A DNA stretch of 64,000 nucleotides from Pseudopyrenochaeta lycopersici (GCA_003313425.1 NHZP01000016.1:868001-932000); one strand, 5' to 3'; shown: positions 49,918 to 62,200, counted from the stretch's first letter. Notes: generated by a model from the letters alone, not told the origin. Translations and numbers: made by a program.

Positions 49918-51080
49918 ATGCCTAGGTACGCTCATACCGCGAGATGATCATGCGTGTACTAATAAGAGGAGGCAGCACTTACTACTGCTGTCACTGTGGC
50001 GATGGTCCCTATTATGACAAAACTACCATTTGTTCAAATTGTGGTCAACTTCAAGACGGTTCAAGTGAATCCCTTCGCTCAAATATGCATTACTTTATGC
50101 ATCTGAAGGTCCTCTGCGACTACCTCTTCACAAATCTGCGGCGTGCGGACCTGATGAAACCATACTGGGTCTCTGAGGACATTACGTGTTTCAAATCGAA
50201 TCTAAATGTTAAGGATCATAGCTCCGTCTGGAGTTGCCACAAGACGGCTGTGATACATACGGTGGTCAATAAAATGGCAGGTCCCGGATCCCTCGTCAAT
50301 ATGATTAGGGTGGTCATGGCATCGATTTTGGTCCTCTCCGCCCTCATCACCAATAGTTATGCCCACGAACGATTCCGCCCTACGACAGCTCTTGGGCAGA
50401 ATCTTCAGGGCCAAGGATACAATGCCGCGGTCATATCCCTTCCGGGGATGATCTCCGCCCATCAAAACAACAGCGCTAATATCTCTACGGCCGAGCCATT
50501 GTACCGTTGCGGCCCACTGCATCTAGTGAAGACACACGAATACATTAGCCAAGAGGATTCTAAAATGCGAACTCCTGATGTTGGGGCACTTCATATCGGA
50601 GCTGTTTCAACCTCAGACCAAATGCAACAGTCAATGGGACATCAGGTCTCCAAAATCCATCCCAACTCGCCAAAACCCCGTAGAGTCATCCTAAATGGCA
50701 GTACTTGGGCTTTGGAATGTTACATGGTGTCAGGAAAAAGGACGATCCAGATTCCGGTTGCTATCATGTCCGTTGTCGGCTTTGCACTGTCGGTTGCGGG
50801 GCTGAATAAAATCCACCGAGGCCTGTCATTTACTACGACCGTGGCTTTATTTCAAACAGTAGTCATATGGTGCTCTATTGGTGGCGATCTAGAGTTCACG
50901 CTGCTCGCGATTCTCCCCTGGTGTGTAACGGTCCCTCTTCTCATCAGCGTTTTCTTTCACGGACATAAAACGTGCACGCAAAGCCCTTTGGAAATCGAGG
51001 ATCGCCGCAATAATCTTATAGAAAAGGTCCCTCTTAATTGCAAAGGCAGACCACTTGATCACGATCAAGAGGTGGTATGA
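49918..51080 (+). CDS. Zinc-ribbon protein fused to a membrane domain, orphan
   Basis: Exons are 49918-49925 (only eight bases: ATG CCT AG) and 49976-51080 (370 residues). The intron 49926-49975 starts GTACGC and has a perfect TACTAAT branch. It gives the start MPSTYYCCHCGDGP, typical of small fungal orphan proteins with a CxxC..CxxC ribbon (CCHCGDGPYYDKTTICSNCG). The rest has no stop for over 350 codons. It includes a hydrophobic stretch at about 138-156 (VVMASILVLSALI), and at about 270-340 two or three helices (PVAIMSVVGFALSVAG; VALFQTVVIWCSIGG; LLAILPWCVTVPLLISVFFHG). The central part is polar. Whether one protein or two overlapping units is made is uncertain. No known family for the whole. 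Confidence 0.65.
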
Positions 51081-52281
51081 GCCCTTATGCTTTTTACAAT
51101 ACTCTTGGCTGTAGTGCGACTTCAGCTATTTGTTTCGACTCCCGGAAGTTTTTGCTTCAAATCCTGAGAGGAGAAAACACTGGTAATAACCCAACAAGTT
51201 GTGTTCGCAGACCTTGTTTGGAGTCTCTTTGGAAGTTTTTCATTCGGTATGTGCCATTAGTCCTTCAATAACATTACGCAATGTGAGCTGCATCATAAAT
51301 ATTTCGCGCCGTTCAGAACATTTGAGAGTAGAAACTGCATGTGAGGTCAAAAGTGAATATGCTGGCCATCATCAAATAGCTTGTACAGTAATTGTCCCAT
51401 GGTAAGAACGTTGGAAAACTAGAAACCACTGAACCGACTGGAAAATATTGCGTGTTGACGCGTGCGGAACGTGTGCCATCCGTACCGTGCGGGTTGTTCT
51501 TTCCCAACTTACAGGTTCACCTGCTTAATCACACCTCTTAGCTTTCAATATCTTTCATTGAATTAATAGGAAGAGAAGAAGGGGCTTGTTCCATCAGTGT
51601 GAAGATGGCCTCGGTTTCTTTAAGTGACCTTCGCATACTCAAAATTTGTACCGCGGCGCAATTTGACTGCAACAGTTTTCGATGAGGGACTCGGCAAATG
51701 TCAACGACTGCGAGAGTTTGCTTGTGTGCGATGATGACACAGTCTGGCGGAAACGGTTGCTTCTTGCTCTGATAGGCTGCAACCAACTCGGCGGTATAAG
51801 ATCTCGTATTTTTTTGAGCACGCGAGCTAGCTCAGATGCTGTGCATGGCCCTAGCATCCAAAACTACAAGCTCATTCGTTACGCCTCAGATTGTGGCTGG
51901 AGTAGGACCGCATTTTCATGAGCCAAGAGAATTTGCCTGCTTTTGCCTGCTTTTACCTTTTCTAGTCGGCGTCGGAAACATTGATATAAGGAAACGCTCG
52001 ATGGCCTACACACAGTTGAGGAGACCAGAAGAGCAACTCACTTGTGGAGAAACCTACAAAGCTTAGTCTTACCAACGACAAATATTCTCTGCTACCATCC
52101 TCAAATCACTCTAAAGTGGGTCCTCTAGTGATCGAACACCATGTGTCGAAGAAGCAACTCGACGGCAAAAAGATGTGCAAGTCACATGCATTTACTTTCT
52201 TCGCCTTACTTTTGGCCCCTCGCTTGCTACTTCGCCATTCATTCCGTTGGCGGTATGTGCAAAACACGTGCTCGGCTCCGA
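51081..52281. other. Intergenic, 1.2 kb, with one unexplained short frame
   Basis: A minus-strand ATG frame (51857-51639, LARVLKKIRDLIPPSWLQP) of 72 codons is helical in composition but too short to call. An overlapping shifted frame continues to 51538 and ends PINSMKDIES. This could be a frame-broken gene end. Nothing else was recognised. Confidence 0.4.
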
Positions 52282-52920
52282 ATGCGGCTACTTTTGGCGT
52301 TCACTGTTTCTATTTTGATTACACCCGCAGCCTCACTCGACGAACCACACGCTCTGTCTCGTGCCACGGCTGGCGACTACCAACACCACCGACTGCCTAT
52401 CGGAATCTACCTCGCCGCCTTTGTTTTGATTGGACATTATGTCATAGCCTTTTCGAATACGCTAGTGGGTCTTTCGATGGGCGTCACAAGCGTGCTGTGG
52501 CTTATGATGCGTAACGATGCCGCAATCAGCCCAAAAACGTCCTGGGTGTAAGTTATTGCTACTTCCATCCACCTGAGTTTTATTTGAGACTGTGCTCAAA
52601 TCATATCAGAGTTTTAGGGGCTTGGGCAATCCTCACCCTAGCATATTTTATTATCCAATGCCATCGCGTGTCCAATTATCGCTTGTAAGAATTCAATCGC
52701 AAATTTAATTGGGCTTTCTGATAGATCCAGGTATACCCTCTTAACAGTTATCATGAGCAGCCTTTGCATGTGCTTGGTTGCGATTGTCCAGAAGTCGTCT
52801 TTTCAGGATGGTCTTGTGACGGCAATCCCTACTTGCACTTCCTTCGCCGCGTACGGTGTGGCCTACTTTTTTCCGGATCATTATATCAAAGGTTACGAGC
52901 AACGAGTTTCACCAGTGTAG
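52282..52920 (+). CDS. Orphan four-helix membrane protein, copy B
   Basis: Exons are 52282-52547, 52610-52684 and 52731-52920 (176 residues). Introns are 52548-52609 and 52685-52730. The start chosen, MRLLLAFTVSILITPAAS, makes a signal peptide; an in-frame ATG at 52255 adds nine residues with a basic N-region and is equally possible. After a short hydrophilic stretch (HALSRATAGDYQHHR) come the helices. The shared core is LVGLSMGVTSVLWLMMRN, followed by exon 2 (75 bases) VVLGAWAILTLAYFIIQC, then LYTLLTVIMSSLCMCLVAIVQK and FAAYGVAYFFPD. It aligns over the full length with copy A at 48413-49072 but is clearly diverged, so this is an old duplication. Unknown function. Confidence 0.72.
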
Positions 52921-54288
52921 CTATATCTTAGAGCGTTCCCTGCTACAAGCTGGCTCGCCTAGGAAAGTAACTAGGGTTGGGAACTTTCCGTTTACGCTCC
53001 GTCACGAACGGCCAACAAGGGAAACTTGGGGACAACGTGACCAAGAGTTGGCTAATTTCACATTATGAAGGGATTTCTTGCAACGAATAGTTGCGTGCAG
53101 AGTCTTGAAGGAACAGTTTTAGACTTGAATACGTTAATTTCCATTCCTTGATATGAGATGCTTAGAACGAGACAAGGTCTTGCACACTGTGGATGACAGC
53201 TGAAGCGGAACATATGATCCCTTTGAGTATATATGGCTGTGGAACAATAGGAGAATATCCGTACTAAATGACTATCCAAATATCTACATTGGTGTAATTT
53301 GAACTTTATATCCTATTCTTAATTGATACCAATACACTTATCTTGAGCTCATGTTCCATGGTTCATAGAAATTTTTCATTCTCTCTAGGCGCCATATTTC
53401 CTGACGACATATGATCTTTATTCGGATATATCTTCTAATGGTCTTTCTTAAAACATGTCTTATTCATGGCTTGCCTCAAAAGCTGCTGAGCAGCCCTAAA
53501 AGTATTCCCCTTTCTATAATTTTCATCAGAGACCGGCCCACTTCAAGGGTCAACTTGGATCTAGGACGGAGCTGTCGCGCAGCACCTGGGGTTTCTGTTG
53601 GCCTACATTTACGATGACGTGATGATGTGACGGACCATGGAATGAAAAGTAGTGGGATTTTGTTTTGAAAGATTGTTTGTCAGGTTTTTTCGATTGAGCT
53701 AGAATTTCACACGGCTGCCGATAGCTTTGTGCTTTATGGAAAGTTTCTGGGGCAGGGTGCCATTTGAACAGTATTCACCTGCTCGCTCATATCTGTGACT
53801 TGCTCCTCGCCTCAATACTCCGGATTTGGCTATTGGGATACTTCTAAGGAAATGTCTTTCCGCTTTTGAGTACTCTATGCAAATCGAAATGAGGCAACGA
53901 CGCAATTCTGCCTGAGGAGATTGGTGGATTACACTATTGAGTTGATCTATTTCATCCACCATTCAGAGGTGCGACACTATACCATGCTGACCTGGAGTCA
54001 GGACTCAATTCTACAAGGAAGTGAATCGCCATATTTAAGATGCAAATGCACTGTACTAGATGCGAGATACCTACTAGGCCGCCATTACAAGTCAATTTTA
54101 ACATCTATCTGCGTTGCGGTCAAGTTTAATTATGAATTACTGTATGAGGCTTGGCTGACACGCGTCAAGAAACACATAGAAGTAAGTTTTTTCACTGCTC
54201 CGATCTTGAAACAAATCAGGTGCTAAAACGCCAAGCTTATTCACGCTACTATCTGCCTAAACAAGTTGCTGAATGAATTTTCCTTCCT
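52921..54288. other. Intergenic, 1.4 kb
   Basis: A/T-rich, with only short frames; the longest (53921-54226, plus) has no recognisable domain. I see no repeats or RNA genes. Confidence 0.5.
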
Positions 54289-55093
54289 TCAGCAAGCGAA
54301 AACAGTTGGACCAGGAGTTTTGTAATCCTTCGGATCTTGTGTGTTGGTGTTCCAGAAAATGCCCTTATCGTCAGCTTTATAACCGCCTGGCAAGCTGATT
54401 AATTGGTCCGCGCTTGGTGTCTTAGTCCCCAGTCCTTGTACTACCTTAACTTGGATACAATGTGGGTAGAATTGGCATTTTCCCTTTACGCTACATGCGC
54501 CCATACCCATAATCTCTTGTCGTACCAGATACTCCCCATTTTCTAGACACTGTGGAATCCGAGTGTTCCATCTATACTTCTGGTCGGCTAGGAACTGAGT
54601 TCCCCAAGCTCCAACAGTTGTGTCATATCCTATCTCGTCAACTTTGAACCATACAGCACCTTGGCTTCCGGTAAAATGACCACAATCCGGTGAACACTTG
54701 GCCATGTACGTCATGACTGGTCCAGAGTGCGTGAAGCCGTTCCATGCGAAGGTAACATTTGTCCCGGCAGACACCTCCCCAACACGAGATGTGCCATCAG
54801 AGTTGAGAATAGGTACAGCTCCGATGTTGCAGGTTATGTTCGTGGTGCTGATGTCCGTTACAGGGCCTTCGCTACCGATCTTGCGCGTAATACCAGGAGC
54901 ATCTGCTGAGTAGTTGGGCGTGGCCACTGGAAGGAAAGCCGTGTAGGTTTTACCACCTAAGATATGGGACTGAGGATGACTACAGTACATCAGAATGTCA
55001 TGCGTACAGAGCTATAGCGAGAACATACCCATGGGCGAAGGCGTCGCCAACAAGAAAGATGAGCGCCACTAAGGGTGGTATGAAATTGCGCAT
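54289..55093 (-). CDS. Lytic polysaccharide monooxygenase, AA9 type (atypical)
   Basis: Exons are 55093-55029 and 54979-54289 (251 residues). The intron 55028-54980 interrupts the Gly codon directly after the copper-binding His. Signal peptide residues 1-20 end GDAFA, then mature HGHPQSH (His21 is the N-terminal brace). The second copper His is H106 in FTHSGPVMTYMAKC. The axial Tyr is Y193 in GKCQFYPHC. The Gln of the QFY motif is kept, but the usual second-sphere His region (R-x-E-x-x-A-L-H) reads RQEIMGMGACSV here, with no His. Several Cys pairs are present. No cellulose-binding module. It would oxidise cellulose or related glycans with H2O2/O2. Its divergent neighbour is a pectate lyase. 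Confidence 0.88.
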
Positions 55094-56101
55094 TTTGAAA
55101 TGGCTGACCTAGATGGAAGTGTGCTCAATAGGAGTCGTAGCAGCTAGACACGAAATGGAGCAAGATATGGTTTACCGCACCGTTCTCTCACCTCTCACGT
55201 TCTCGGTACCCTAGTGACGGATCTCCATTTTTCCGCCTGTACATTAACTTAAGAAAAGAACCAAATTGAAAGCAGATCTAAATGAATTCATCGTCGGTGT
55301 CAAGGGTTAATTGTGGCGGGTATATCCGCAGTCGATTGGTCAGATGATGACAGGGATTCTCCGCTTTGTGTTGCTTAATCTGCGTTGTAGCGTTCCCGCC
55401 GCGGTTTCGCACAAACAAGCTTTGCTTGGTCGCCTTGACCACCACGTCCCAAGTATTTGTCTGTGACATTGTGGATGTAGTGGAAGATTGTTTGCTTGAG
55501 TTGGCATGGATGGCTTGGGCTGCTTTCATGTCCACGTCTTGCACTGGCAGACTTTACAAAACATGGCTTGGGCGGCCGAGGATGCACCCTCGTTGACGAT
55601 TACAAGATGACACGAAGCTTGGGCAATAGGCACCACGAAACAATCTTCTTCCCCATTCAATTTAAGAGCGATCAACGACCTGATTCGTGGAGTCCATGTC
55701 CGTCATTCATGAATTGCGTCGCGTCATCGTCCTTATTCATGATTATCAGGATTGTCACACTGATTCCCACAATGTCCACCACTAGACTGATGTCTCTGCG
55801 ACGCATCTTTGGCGTGCTCAATCTATATCACCGCCAATATTGGAGACATAGGGCGGGGTGAGGTGTCGACCCCAATTACTGCTCCAATCAGGTCGGCTGT
55901 ACCTAGTTAGTTTTATAGCTTACGCCTTATCAACGTAAGTGAAACGACCATCATCCCGTGTCATGGGTCAGTTGGTACTGCATAGTCTTTTGACTTGAAT
56001 GAAATTTACAATAACGCCAACGCTATAAGTACCCTCTTTTCCTTCTCTATTCACTCATCATCTACTACAATTCCTGACTTTCCTGGCATCATTTCATCAA
56101 A
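55094..56101. promoter_or_regulatory. Divergent intergenic region, AA9 / PL1
   Basis: It has 1 kb between the two secreted-enzyme genes. A TATA box (TATAAGTA, 56024-56031) is 78 bases upstream of the PL1 start. In the middle, a minus frame (55544-55278) begins near TWDVVVKATKQSLFVRNR and looks incidental or degenerate. Confidence 0.45.
56024..56031 (+). promoter_or_regulatory. TATA box of pectate lyase gene
   Basis: TATAAGTA lies 71-78 bases upstream of the ATG at 56102. A pyrimidine-rich leader (CCTCTTTTCCTTCTC) follows, typical of strong fungal promoters. Confidence 0.55.
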
Positions 56102-57134
56102 ATGAAGTCCTTCATCGCTGCTGTCCTTGCCATTGCCCAAGTGTCTTTGGGTGCTCCAACCCCGGACCTTGAGCTTCCAGAACATCGAGCAGTTGAGAAA
56201 CGTGCGGCTATCACTGATGTTGCAAGCACCGGTTATGCCACTTTGAACGGTGGAACCAAGGGAGGAGCTGGAGGAGCTACTGTCACTGTCTCCACCCTCG
56301 CCCAGTACACTGCAGCAGTTGGCGATGACACGGCCAAGATTGTTGTTGTTAGTGGAACCATTACGGGACCCGCCAAGAATGTGAAGATCGGAAGCAATAA
56401 GACTATTGTCGGCAAACAGGGAGCTTGTAAGCAAGTTTCATAAAGTGAAATCTGATCAAGGGCTGACATTTCACTTAGCGCTGGTCGGCGTCGGCCATAT
56501 GATCAAAGAGAAGACGAACATCATCATTCGAAACCTGAAAATTTCTAAGGTACTTGCTGAGAATGGCGACGCGATCGGAGTTCAATACTCTACCAACATC
56601 TGGCTCGACCACCTGGACGTTTCGTCCGACATGAGTCACGATAAGGACTACTACGACGGTCTAATTGATCTCACCCATGCGGCAGATTATATTACAATCA
56701 GCAACACCTACTTCCATGACCACTGGAAGGCAAGCCTTGTCGGCCATTCCGACAACAATGGTGGTGAAGACAAGGGCCACCTGAGAGTCACATATGCCAA
56801 CAACTACTGGAAGAACATCAACAGCCGTGGCCCTAGTCTACGTTTCGGCACTGGACACGTTTTCAACAGCTACTTTGAAGCAGTGAACGACGGAATCAAC
56901 ACACGTCAAGGTGCTCAAGTTCTCGTTGAGAACAATGTTTTCTCAGGCTCCAAGGACCCCCTATACTCCACCGATGCTGGTTACGCAGTTGCCAAGAACA
57001 ACGATTTTGGAGGCGCTTCGAATACAGCTCTGGCTGGCACTCTGAATTCTGTTCCTTATTCATACTCTCTCATTTCTACCTCGAGTGTCAAGTCTTCCGT
57101 GGTTGGCTCTGCTGGCGCCACACTCAATTTCTAA
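56102..57134 (+). CDS. Secreted pectate lyase, PL1
   Basis: Exons are 56102-56426 and 56479-57134 (326 residues). The intron 56427-56478 joins VGKQGA to SLVGVGHMI in frame. Signal peptide MKSFIAAVLAIAQVSLGAP, then a probable KR-cleaved propeptide (EHRAVEKR|AAIT). The parallel beta-helix features of PL1 are present: calcium-site Asp cluster (DHLDVSSD, KDYYDGLIDLTHAADY), the NTYFHDHWKASLVGHSDN coil, and the catalytic Arg in NSRGPSLRFGTGH (RGPxxR motif). It cleaves polygalacturonate by beta-elimination. Complete and normal length. Regulation by pectin or galacturonate is likely but not shown by sequence. Confidence 0.95.
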
Positions 57135-59257
57135 AGCATCAATGGGATAGTTTTAGTAGAAGACGAGACTTAAAGCTGAGACTAGAAGATGGTTGACTGT
57201 TATTTAAAAATAGTAGCTATGCAGCAACCATCTCAACTTCAATTCTTTGCGATTTACTTCGAGTTTGGACTTTTTTTGCTCTGTATTACAGTCAGATCCC
57301 CTTCAAATACCATTGAAAGGACCTTCAATGTAAAAGAGAAATCAGTGTCGTATCGCTCAACCCAAAATTTGCTCCTTCGAACATTCAGTGCTACATTTTG
57401 AGAAACTCACAGGAATTGTTAACACCATTTGGATCATTGGATTAACACCTTTGACCTTCTGCCGCATTTTGGTAGCTAACGCAATGTTTGAAAGTGTATG
57501 CTTCAGAGATTCATCTTCCCTTTCCCCACCGTGCAATGATCACGATCGCTGCTAGCTGCAGGGTCTGAGACCATTATAGGTGCTGGGACACCCTTTAGTA
57601 CGGGGTATCCAGCTGAACATTCAAACACGAAGGCTGCTTTGAGTAGAAGAGTTCTTACTCAACAGCTTTGATTCAAAGATGCCAGATATTTGAAGGTTTC
57701 AAAATGAATCAGCATCGTTGATGTAGTCCAACATGTCCGTAATTTTCAATCCAGCGTACACCTGGATTGTTCTTTCTGATATGCCAAGGTGTCTACTTCT
57801 TCTACTTCCATTCTACAGTAGGATGAAGCTCGGCTCACAGCCATCTTTAGGTTGCAGTGGCTTTCCTGAATTCGAGGCTAGAAGAGTTCCGTTACCATTT
57901 CGGGGTAGGCTAAACAGCGCTACTTGCTTCTAGTCCACCACGTATGGTGCTATCAGATAAATGGAACAGTTTCTGCACCTAGAAAGTGACGCCATTAGGC
58001 TTTCGGGAGAAGGGAGTTCTGATATTTTGCATTTGTACATTTCTCTGTAGCAGCATTGCTATGTGCTTGACGGTCTTGTCCACAAGGATCATGTCGCTTG
58101 ATGACCATCGAGAAGTACCAAGATCGAACAGACTAGTTGTGTAAGCACCTCGGTTCATCTACGAAGGAGCTCGTATTTGCTGAGCGCTCGGGCTACACCT
58201 ACCGGTAATTTGGACTGAGGCTTAGTGCTCAAAAAAATAACAGCTCCTTTGTAATTGTCGACTCGCATCACCCATCTCATGCGTCCATCCAGTAGTGCAA
58301 TCCATCCAGAACAAGGTTGTGCATTGTGCGCGGCAACTAGGAAAATATTATAGTCGGCCTTGTCCCAACAGTACAAGACCTCCCTTTGGGAATTTAATGA
58401 GAGGGGCAGTCGTTCGCGCGCCTGGTGAGTTTCATTTCGCAAGCAATTTCCAACCATTAGCTCGTATTCCTGTATTAGTGTACGTTGATTCAAGCTTCCA
58501 TCGAACGCTCCCGCTACGGGCCGTGACACTTAGTACCTTCGTATTTCCTGCAGCCAACCTCGGCCCACATGGGAATTGAGTAGACTTGCTATCGCATTAT
58601 AACCTCTGCCGCCCCTTCAACAATATCTGCAAACTCGGAGATGTTCTTACAGGTCAACTCGTTAGCCTCGTGTCAAGGCGTTGCTGATATTTAATCTATC
58701 TTTGGTGATAGTAGCTGTGTTTGAACATGTTCCAGGCACCCTTACAAAGCTTGGGCCACATTTCGGCACATCCTCCAATTCCGATCCCTATAACAATGGC
58801 TATCTTGAAAAGGACTTAGAAACACGTAGTTGACGAAGTATCATGCTGTTATAACGTCTCCTGGATCGCCAAGCTTATATTTTAGACTCAAAACATTTTT
58901 CCAACTCCAACCCTTCACGACTTTGTTAAGTTGAAAGCCGTTGTGCGACTGTTTTTGGCTGTTGATACTGTGCTGGACTAGCAACTAGGTCCACGTTCGT
59001 ACAAGTCACTTCGATGGAATCTATTCTTATTGCTAAAGCCTCAGCTGATATGAAAGCATATCACCGGGGCGTTCATCGTGAAACCATTTTGTTCAGTTTG
59101 AAAGGAAAGATTCATTATCATTTTATCTTGTAAACAGATATCTGACGTGGCCCAGTAAGTACCCGACTAAAAATACCCAGCAATTATAAACCTGTACAGT
59201 TCATACTATAATCCATAGAAAGAAAGAGCAACATTTGCATACTAGGAGTCACCAAAT
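57135..59257. other. Intergenic, 2.1 kb
   Basis: It lies between the PL1 3' end and the 3' end of the HET-like gene (convergent). A minus frame of 124 codons (58529-58155) ends LPVGVARALSKYELLRR but has no ATG near its start and no recognised domain. The A/T content is high. No tRNA or repeat was seen. Confidence 0.5.
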
Positions 59258-62200
59258 TTACTTCATCAGCTGGCCATTCGCCTCACCGACTTGTTCTACA
59301 GGCGCGAAAGGGTGTTGACTTCGCTTGAATCCAATCTTAACTCGACCAACACGTGACATCCTATCTTCAAACTTTGTCTCAAGACGCAATACTGTCTCGC
59401 GGTACATGGTGGCGGTGGTCCAATCGTACGAGCAGCCAATGATTCGCTTCATGCCACCTTCAGAGCCAGCCATAAGGAAGCAGACGGGCGGACGCTCGGC
59501 GAGGAAGAGGGTAGCTGTCATGTTGCCTGAATTACGTTAGCAGTTTGCAATGGTTTCAGTAACAGGAATTGGTGATTTACCAGTGTCAACAAGTGTGAAG
59601 ATACGCTGTTCACCCGGTCCAGCATTCTTTGCTTTCTGAACCAGAGCAGCAACAGCGGGATCCGATGTTGGATCATCACCAATGCACTCTCCATGCTCAT
59701 TGCGGTGATGCCGAGACAAAGGGCTTGCAAAAGCTGTCCACTTCATTCGTCCCATCCTGCCACCAAATATCTGACGCTCAATGGTGTCGATATCCATGTA
59801 CCCCTCGAAGCCAAAGAACCAGCATTGTTGGTCCCAGAACTTGCCGAGATATAACATGCGTAGCAGCCATGGAGACAGGGCCATGAGGATTAAGGAGTAG
59901 ATAAGGAAAAAGACACCGACTGGGAACAAGCCCGGAATGACGAGGAAGATGATGGCGATCAAGAAGACTACTCCTCCTAGACGCAACATAGCCTCCGCGA
60001 GGGCGCGTTTCCAAGATGCTCGACGAGTGTTCGCAACAGGTGTAAAGGATTTCCAGCGCACGTTGGCTGCCCGACATCCATCGAGGATGATGCTATCATC
60101 TTCACCGACACCAGCGATGCCAACCTCTTGTGGGAGAATGTCCCACAGCTTAGCCTGGTAGGCATCGTCCATTGAATGCCACGGCTGATTGGGATCCTTC
60201 GGCAAGACGCAAATCAATCTCTCAAGCAATTGATCACTGCCGTTTGCCAGGGAAAGACTATGATTGTAAGTGGCAGAATCAAGCAAACAATATATGGGTG
60301 GTACCTACCGTGCGAATGCTTGGAACGCAGTGTCAGTGGGGTCGATTTGAGGGCGAACACGAAGGAGTCTACGGAAGATATGATGTTAGTGCATGCCTAA
60401 AATAAAATTCTCAAATGGACACCTACCCCATGAGCGCGTAACTATGATCACCTGGGAGATACTGTGTAGTTTCTCTCCTGTGCAGACACTCAAGAGCAAG
60501 CGTAACAAGCTCGAGTTGGCTGAGAATCATATTACCCTCATAATGGTCGATGAGCTATAGCTGTTAGCTATAAATCCGATGACAAGAAAGGACTAGAGCG
60601 AGTGTGTGAGCCCGTACCTGTCGCGCAACATGTGCGTCTTCTTTCCAAACTTTCGCGGCAAATTGGTTTTTTGCGACTAGCAGGGGATTCATAAGGTCAC
60701 TACCACGCATATAAACCTTGATATCTTTTCCAGCAGGCGCTAGAAGGATCTCGGGGAAAGTCCAGATGCGGCGACCCCACTGCTGGAGCATGAGATCGGC
60801 AGTGCTGACACCGTGTACATCGTTCGGAGGGCGCCCAACGGCGATAGCCAGAGATGAAGCCCCACGAATAACGTCGCAAATGCGATATACCTGCGCACGG
60901 TAAGTCACTTAACACATTTCTGCTGAATTGGGGTTGATCCTCACATCTTCCTGGATCTGTTCATCAGGCATGCAGGAGCACCCCACCCAGTATGCCATCA
61001 CACCCGCATTGCGAGCCGCCGCGTCTGCAATTTGATGTAAAACACGCAAGTCCTCCGTGGTTTGGAACTGTTCTGCTGTATATGCAATAAACACATACGA
61101 TAGGTTGCGTTCAGATTTGTATTGGGTGATCCTACAATTGTCAGGTAAAGCTCAGGTGAGCTAGCCATGAACACATACCACTCTTCAACATTCATGATCA
61201 TGGCGGGCTCGCCCTGCTCTCGCAAAAAGCAAAGGTAACGAGGTCTTAAAACGCGTTCAGCGACCGGGTTCGTTTGATTCAAGCCGTTCCCTCGAGGGCT
61301 ATCCATCTCAAGTACGTTTCTTGCGACTTTAGGATATCCGAAATATTGATAAGGCACGGGATCATAGTTCCCTCCATTCCTGGGTGGCAGATTGGCCGGA
61401 CTAGGGCTGGAGATCTGTCTGATGTTAGCACTGAAAGGCCATGGATGAGATTGAAATTAACTTACCACAAAGGTGATAACACAAGAAGCGGCGAACCACT
61501 TAAGGCAAAGCATTGGGAGGTCTAGGATTTTTCAGTATTGCGGCTTTACAGACATGCAACGTAACATACCTTCGCTGGTGGGCTTTCCGCCATTCTTTGA
61601 ATAATCGACATGGTTGAAAGGCCAATTCGCCAGTCTGAGATACAGGGGCGCAATGTTGCGGATGAAGGTCCGCCTGTATGTGGATCCTGTGTTGTTGTCA
61701 TAGATATCATCAACAGCCTGAACTACCAGCTTTGAAATCTTGCCATCCCAGGCTTCATTCAAAATTAGCTTTAGGTTACATCCACTTCTCATATGAATAC
61801 GTACAAGAGATATAACGGTCATCATAATCACCAGCCCACTCTCTATCGAAGACATCTCGATGGCGATTTTGGCCGAGCTTTTGATAGCCAAGTGATGGCT
61901 TGCGGTAGAAGTTGGGGAAACCCCATTTAATCGTCGTGTACGGGTCAAATATATGACGATAACCGCGCAAGCGCATTGGCCCATTTTGCTACAGAAAGTC
62001 AGGAAACCATAGAACGATGTGTATTTGTTGTGACCAACCTCAATGTATGACTGGCCTGGAGCATTGGCCGCTACAGGCACATCACCCTGATATGCGCCAT
62101 TGCCGTAATATGCGACCTCGTTGGCGGACGACTGAGCTTCCTTAGGACTCATCCTGAATTCAAATAATGAATCTGGTCTATCTCAAACAGGCACACAGCT

